The notes beneath the pieces were generated by a model. That model was given only the letters and a program-made list of their open reading frames with translations, made no database searches and was not told where the DNA came from. From Nitrosomonas sp. (lineage in GTDB: Bacteria; Pseudomonadota; Gammaproteobacteria; Burkholderiales; Nitrosomonadaceae), in NCBI GenBank assembly GCA_021774075.1, contig JAJFJK010000042.1:1-49122 (forward strand): DNA of 49,122 bases. The letters run 5' to 3'. Positions 46,101 to 49,122 of this stretch are shown here, piece after piece. The stretch's first letter is position 1. Every line of letters starts with the position of its first letter. Made by a program: the position numbers and the translations under genes.

Positions 46101-46658
46101 ATCTAAGGTATTTGTGACGAAGGTAGAGGAAAATTGCTTGAGGTGTTCTTCACGAAACGCAAGTTCAGGAACAATATTGCCAGTAGAGGCACCCAGTTTC
46201 CAATCGCCCCCAATCGCACTATTTCCTGTTAAGTTATCAGATGCCGCAATATTCGCACCTGTTAGTTCAGCCAGCTGCTGTATAAATTGTTGACCTATTA
46301 ACCCTTTAGCAACATTACAACCATAAATAAGAATATCCGCATTCTGCTTAAGCCCAATTTGCCAGGAGAATAAAGCTTGCTGGTATTTGCTCAGCGTGTC
46401 TGTTGATAGCACGCTATTACCTAATGACAGATAGCCAATATTGCCATGTGAAACAATATGTATAGCACTAATGTCTGAGCGCTGATTCAGGATATTCGTA
46501 ATCTGTAGCACACCATCTTGTGTGCTTTCGAGCATATGAAATTCAATACCCGATTTTATGCCATTAACAAGGCTCTGATAATCATCAATAGCTTGATCAA
46601 TAAAGACGATTTCTTTTGAACTTGAGTCTGAAGTCGATGGTGTGTTGGTGCGTGTCAT
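40143..46658 (-). CDS. Giant repeat protein: DUF4347, two repeat types, RTX, DUF4214
   Basis: This 2171-aa protein is probably secreted or surface-bound. Order: DUF4347 (about 15-180), a beta region, a cadherin-like segment (about 355-510), two near-identical 159-aa repeats (about 509-826), six repeats of about 120 aa (about 828-1573, pattern PAITSATY...LVVTGTNF), a Gly/Ser linker, RTX calcium-binding nonapeptides (about 1768-1853, GGxGNDxx type) and a DUF4214 domain near the C-terminus. No Sec signal is seen; type I secretion through the RTX end is likely, but no T1SS genes are here. I chose the ATG at 46658, preceded by AGGAG; 46691 is an alternative. Confidence 0.92.
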   Translation of the reverse strand: MTRTNTPSTSDSSSKEIVFIDQAIDDYQSLVNGIKSGIEFHMLESTQDGVLQITNILNQRSDISAIHIVSHGNIGYLSLGNSVLSTDTLSKYQQALFSWQIGLKQNADILIYGCNVAKGLIGQQFIQQLAELTGANIAASDNLTGNSAIGGDWKLGASTGNIVPELAFREEHLKQFSSTFVTNTLDFTTDTVAASVTATHPTTNFGTISLKLVNNVASTGTANGSLTLAATGAVNDADNDFYYSGTDGTYLVIYTDGREVDFQSVKLGSIGATIYTDITGYAYKDGSLLGNQTINPAGANFPNDGVSITPETITFTNAIFENADEIRLTGTNNFGNDVGQLLIDDLILADAVPANTTPAISIDNASLAYTENAAATQADAAATLTDADGDADWNGGTLVAQITGNNEAADRLSIVDNAVGTINTSGTNILNGATVIGTLSASEGTVTNGTALTVTFNANATNALVQQVVRAIHYDNTSNDPGTSNRTITFTATDTNAASANDTRTVTVTAVNNEPTLTTTASNPTFTEGGAAASLFSGSAVSTVESGQTLTGFTLTVTNLADGSSEILNADGTAIALTNANAGTTATNSLSYSVSVTGSTATATFSGGTVSTAAMQTLVNAISYQNNSADPGTSNRVVTLTSLIDSGSNTGSNDNVAALAVASTVTMTALNDEPTLTATGSNPTFTEGGAAASLFSGSAVSTVESGQTLTGFTLTVTNLADGSSEILNADGTAIVLTNGTSGTTATNSLSYSVSVTGSTATVTLSGGTVSTAATQTLVNSISYQNNSGAPNTSNRVVTITSATDSGSNTGSNDNVAALAVSSTVTVAASPAITSATYDYNTNQLVVTGINFVAQAGAANDVDISLLTIKGEGNASYTLTSAVDVEIDSATQFTITLSGADIYNVEALLNKDGSLSDDATTFNLAAADNWMTGTSATPDISDAINGITVSNVAAPAVTSATYDASTGVVVISGTNFVNKSGAANDLDASLLTFTGEAGATYTLTDTSEVELTSAASATVTLSSTDQLNIQGLLNKAGLASGDATTYNLAVADNWLPGAPATTNIADLTSNGVTVSNIQTPTVTSATYDSDTGVMVVTGTNLFKKDDVTNDVDISTLTLTGGTANATYTITSASDVEITSATSFSVTLIGSDKTNVDALLDQIGTSSSGGSTYNLAAADDWLASTDAATNIADATNAVTVSINPKIASATYNAATGSLVVTGTNIQANGGGSDIDASTLTFTGEGGATYTLTDSADVERDSVSQFTVTLSATDKAAINLIVNKNGTTSTSATTYNLAAADDWDTNVTAADTSDATGNAITASNVAAPAITSSTYNAGTGSLVVAGTGFLNKSGAANDIDASKLTFTAEGGATYALTDTTDVEITSGTAFTVTLSATDKAALNQIINKNGTTSTDATTYNLAAAEDWSTGADTAVNVVDATGNGVTVSNVAVPAITSSTYNASTGVLVVTGTGFLSKSGAANDIDASLFTFTGEGGGGAAYTLTDSADIEITSGTTFTVTLSATDKASVNLIIEKAGTSSTDATTYNLAAAEDWATGADAAVNVVDATNAITATIAAPAPSGGGGGSSTPTPTTIDGVTTNTTVQSDGTVTTTIPIVEDTRQDDPTTISMDHADIPVTTNSEGDATLIVSIPVGVGLSVDGQPQALSKANAINDLIQRIENKTEAGSDQRVEMTGSGQAFLDSLADDESISVQTIVPTVSDNQKPNVPIVITGSVQAGDDKQALVIDVTNLPSGTVLQLDNVAFIAIVGAVRVVGGAGKNIAIGDNQNQFIVLGADDDILFGGGGDDTVGSLGGNDQTSGDAGNDIVYGGSANDIISGGVGNDQLNGGFGFDIALQEGQQTDYQIMTQGNHIVMTHSNGTIDTLTDAELVRFASGPSLAIAHSATEAAAHHLVKTWLARDLTAVEGNATQDWEQVDVDYILKEFRNLPEAAEFLDKTDDELLAGLDTNPDIIQLNVTRDIIAGAGNDQGFLPLGLALNADGGAGYDVLRMQNNRSDVHLETVGDYLEIINLNDGAMLSITNTEAIAFDSGETVILTHNANEGVLARIVHTFLDRNASVEEWQAGRQALADNAEVEVFFNWFHERTDFDQLSDSEYIQTLFQNTLQRSATTDEVNGYLAQLNDGSLNRDWVAVDIAQSEEAIAVIGSVMTFDGGI
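44180..45130 (-). repeat. Two near-identical 477-bp coding repeats
   Basis: Segments about 477 bp apart (for example around 44460-44600 and 44937-45075) are almost identical at DNA level over more than 150 bp. Each encodes the same 159-aa unit. The high DNA identity indicates a recent duplication or gene conversion, so the copy number may vary between strains. Confidence 0.8.
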
Positions 46659-46980
46659 TTTGAACTCCTGGACTAACCTGAAAAACCACAATTGAATGAT
46701 GCTTAGTGTATCCTGGTATTGCGTGCTGGCAAGGCGTAATAAAGCATGGTAAAGTGTGCTTTTACAAGGAATTAGGGTAATGTCTGGGCGCTAGTTTTCA
46801 ACGACAATCTGAGGCGATACCGTTATGATTAACCTCAATCAAATCAGCGCCAATGGGAAATAAACTTTGATTTGGACAAATAACAGGTATATAAGATTCT
46901 TGCTAAGGGAAGTGATGATTAATTCGTGAATCATGCTTGATGGCTAAATTCTGTTTTTTTATATTTCTTACAAAAAACTT
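46659..46980. other. Intergenic stretch upstream of the giant gene and nudJ
   Basis: It holds the promoter regions of the minus-strand giant gene and of the plus-strand nudJ-mnmA pair. No gene, repeat or strong dyad is seen. Confidence 0.4.
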
Positions 46981-47433
46981 ATGATCTGGAAACCTAATGT
47001 AACGGTAGCAGCAGTGATTGAGCAAGACGGTAAATATCTGTTGGTTGAGGAAGAAGCGGAAACAGGTACTGGTGTGTTACTCAATCAACCTGCGGGGCAT
47101 CTTGAGCCTGGGGAATCCATCATACAAGGTGCAGTTCGGGAAACACTGGAAGAAACGGCTTATACCTTTGATCCGGAATACTTGCTGGGTATTTATCAAT
47201 GGTATTCCAGCAGTAATGACACAACCTATTTGCGTTTTGCATTTTGCGGGCCTGTTACAAATCACGATGACAGCCGTGTATTAGATAAAGGCATATTGCG
47301 TGCGACCTGGTTCAATCTGGGTGATATTGGCAAAGCAATCCATCGTCATCGTAGCCCATTGGTGATGACGTGTATTCAGGATCATATAGCCGGCAAGCGC
47401 TATCCATTGGCGCTTCTAACACATTATAATTAA
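46981..47433 (+). CDS. nudJ: NUDIX hydrolase, NudJ-like
   Basis: This 150-aa phosphohydrolase is likely active on nucleoside or thiamine (di)phosphates, as known for E. coli NudJ. The Nudix box is clear: GHLEPGESIIQGAVRETLEE, fitting Gx5Ex7REUxEExGU with small deviations. The N-terminal WKPNVTVAAVIEQDGKYLLV strand pair is the usual fold entrance. It ends 3 bp before mnmA, and the nudJ-mnmA pairing is conserved in gammaproteobacteria, which supports the name. Confidence 0.9.
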   Translation: MIWKPNVTVAAVIEQDGKYLLVEEEAETGTGVLLNQPAGHLEPGESIIQGAVRETLEETAYTFDPEYLLGIYQWYSSSNDTTYLRFAFCGPVTNHDDSRVLDKGILRATWFNLGDIGKAIHRHRSPLVMTCIQDHIAGKRYPLALLTHYN

Positions 47434-47436
47434 ACC

Positions 47437-48516
47437 ATGAAAAAACAACGTGTGGTTGTCGGCATGTCGGGCGGCGTTGATTCGTCGATTGCAGCTTATT
47501 TATTGAAACAACAGGGTTATGATGTTGTCGGCCTGTTTATGAAAAACTGGGAAGATGACGATACCGATGAATATTGTTCTTCCCGCCAGGATTTACTGGA
47601 TGCGGTATCCGTCGCGGATATTATTGATATTCCCATAGAAGCTGTGAATTTCTCAGCTGAGTACAAAGATCGGGTTTTTTCCCAGTTTCTTACCGAGTAT
47701 CAAGCAGGACGCACGCCGAATCCTGATGTGCTGTGCAATGCTGAAATCAAGTTTAAGGCTTTTCTGGATCATGCGCACACACTCGGTGCCGATCATATTG
47801 CGACGGGTCATTATGCCCAGGTGCGAGAGGTTGACGGTGTGTTTCAGTTATTAAAAGGTGAAGATGGCACTAAGGACCAGAGCTACTTTTTATATCGTCT
47901 CAATCAAACACAACTCGCCAGTACGCTGTTTCCAATTGGGCATCTTTATAAGCGTGAAGTACGTAAGATTGCGCATGAGATAAAGCTCCCGAATTCCACT
48001 AAAAAAGACAGCACCGGTATTTGTTTTATTGGTGAGCGTCCATTCCGTGAGTTTCTAAATCGCTATTTGCCGCATGAGCCGGGAGAAATACAAACCCCCG
48101 ATGGAAAAGTCATCGGCGAACATATTGGCTTGATGTATTACACCATCGGCCAACGACAAGGGTTGGGCATTGGCGGCACGCGTGATGGCAACGATGAACC
48201 GTGGTTTGTGTCGGCCAAGGATATGGCAAAAAATGTATTGGTCGCGGTGCAAGGGCATGGTCATCCTGATTTGCTTCAGCCATCGCTAAAGGCGGCTGAT
48301 TTGACCTGGATCAGTGGGGGTGAGCCGCATTGCAACTGGGTTTATGCCGCCAAAACGCGTTATCGCCAGGCGGATGCGCATTGTATGATCGCAAGTGTTA
48401 ATCAAGATCAATGTGAGGTGGATTTTGCAGAAGACCAGTGGGCGGTTACGCCGGGTCAATCGGTGGTGATTTACGAAAGTAAGGTCTGTTTGGGCGGGGG
48501 TATTATTACCGCATAA
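47437..48516 (+). CDS. mnmA: tRNA-specific 2-thiouridylase MnmA
   Basis: This enzyme adds sulfur to U34 of Lys, Glu and Gln tRNAs. The 359-aa length is normal. The ATP pyrophosphatase loop is GMSGGVDSS (residues 9-17). The two catalytic cysteines lie in [12 protein letters not shown] and [10 protein letters not shown]. The [16 protein letters not shown] segment is the tRNA-binding region. The gene follows nudJ by 3 bp, while purB begins 61 bp later without hflD between. Confidence 0.98.
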   Translation: MKKQRVVVGMSGGVDSSIAAYLLKQQGYDVVGLFMKNWEDDDTDEYCSSRQDLLDAVSVADIIDIPIEAVNFSAEYKDRVFSQFLTEYQAGRTPNPDVLCNAEIKFKAFLDHAHTLGADHIATGHYAQVREVDGVFQLLKGEDGTKDQSYFLYRLNQTQLASTLFPIGHLYKREVRKIAHEIKLPNSTKKDSTGICFIGERPFREFLNRYLPHEPGEIQTPDGKVIGEHIGLMYYTIGQRQGLGIGGTRDGNDEPWFVSAKDMAKNVLVAVQGHGHPDLLQPSLKAADLTWISGGEPHCNWVYAAKTRYRQADAHCMIASVNQDQCEVDFAEDQWAVTPGQSVVIYESKVCLGGGIITA

Positions 48517-48577
48517 AACCTACAGGTCACAATTTGCCGCGTGTTAAAATGCCCGCCTTGTCAAGATTGAGAATGTT

Positions 48578-49122
48578 ATGAAATTTTCTGCTATTACCGC
48601 CTTATCCCCGCTTGATGGTCGTTATCACACGAAAGTTGAACCGCTACGCTTTTATTTCAGTGAATTTGCACTGATTCGCTATCGTGTTCAGGTTGAAGTT
48701 TCATGGCTTAAAGCACTGAGTGATCAGCCGGAGATTGTTGAAGTGCCGCCATTCTCAGCACAAACCAATACCCGGCTTGATGATTTGGTGGCTAATTTCT
48801 CTGTGTCTGACGCAGAAGCCATTAAGACCATTGAGGCCACCACCAATCATGATGTAAAGGCTGTCGAATACTGGCTCAAGCAAACACTGGCCGATAATGC
48901 GGAGGTTTCCAAAGCGGCTGAATTCATCCATTTTGCCTGTACTTCTGAAGATATCAATAATCTCTCACACGGCCTGATGCTCAAATCCAGTCTTGATCAA
49001 GTCATGCTGCCAACGCTGGACAACATCATTGCCAAGCTGGTTGAACTGGCGCATGAACTGGCGGACATGCCGATGCTGGCCCGCACGCATGGCCAACCGG
49101 CCACGCCGACCACATTGGGCAA
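48578..49122 (+). CDS. purB: Adenylosuccinate lyase, N-terminal part (continues past window)
   Basis: This enzyme acts twice in purine synthesis (SAICAR to AICAR, and adenylosuccinate to AMP). The visible 181 residues start with ITALSPLDGRY, then IEATTNHDVKAVEYWL, FACTSEDINNLSHGLML and ARTHGQPATPTTLG. These are the hallmarks of the long PurB form typical of gammaproteobacteria. The frame is open to the window edge. The start ATG at 48578 has a weak GAGAATGTT upstream. Confidence 0.97.
   Translation, partial: MKFSAITALSPLDGRYHTKVEPLRFYFSEFALIRYRVQVEVSWLKALSDQPEIVEVPPFSAQTNTRLDDLVANFSVSDAEAIKTIEATTNHDVKAVEYWLKQTLADNAEVSKAAEFIHFACTSEDINNLSHGLMLKSSLDQVMLPTLDNIIAKLVELAHELADMPMLARTHGQPATPTTLG

Overview
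The window looks like a chromosomal segment of a gammaproteobacterium of moderate GC content. The evidence is the ligA locus, the purine-salvage pair followed by def, the nudJ-mnmA-purB block at the right edge, a TrhO-type tRNA hydroxylase, and an FNR-type box in front of an anaerobic enzyme operon. I cannot place it more precisely; a facultatively anaerobic, environmental lineage fits. No rRNA, tRNA, CRISPR array or complete transposase gene was seen.

Layout. 1-4709: a truncated membrane protein, a 167-bp miniature element, then ligA, a hypoxanthine phosphoribosyltransferase, a methylthioinosine/methylthioadenosine phosphorylase and peptide deformylase. 4710-13392: scattered single genes: a bacterial PH-domain protein, a VOC protein, a frameshifted DUF4062 gene, a quinone-oxidoreductase-like MDR protein, an HDOD regulator, a large glycine-zipper membrane protein and an exported protein of unknown function. 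13550-20792: an APH-like/P-loop kinase, a BLH/DUF442-like phosphatase, a P2-like cation ATPase and a convergent Ca2+/Na+-type antiporter, and a family 2 glycosyltransferase. 20793-25030: a small accessory island rich in short repeats. It holds a HEPN/AbiU2-like gene cut by a REP pair, a Cys-rich exported protein, a Kazal-domain lipoprotein, an orphan BrnA antitoxin beside a collapsed BrnT toxin and a 265-bp mobile repeat, and a protein carrying the N-terminal signature of DUF4157/eCIS-associated proteins. 25031-29876: an OmpA lipoprotein, an acidic protein of unknown function, a carboxymuconolactone-decarboxylase-like protein, a DUF2490 protein and trhO.

29990-39095 is the most interesting part. 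Five minus-strand genes (38359 down to 30317) form a tight operon: an 819-aa protein with a duplicated module, a 999-aa glycyl radical enzyme with a Cys-x-Glu active-site signature, a 214-aa possible SCP2-like protein, a short radical-SAM activase and a DUF6765 protein with metal-hydrolase-like His/Asp spacing. A perfect-dyad FNR/DNR-type box lies about 40 bp upstream of the inferred transcription start, and a BCAM0308-family zinc-finger gene is divergent from it. This combination matches no glycyl radical pathway I can name.

39092-46658: two different miniature elements inserted almost back to back, an exported protein of unknown function, and a 2171-aa repeat protein with a DUF4347 N-terminus, two near-identical 159-aa repeats, six 120-aa repeats, RTX calcium-binding repeats and a DUF4214 C-terminus. 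46981-49122: nudJ-mnmA-purB, without the hflD gene that often sits between mnmA and purB.

Throughout the window, at least four families of short non-coding repeats sit at gene ends, and several supply or overlap the stop codons of neighbouring genes.
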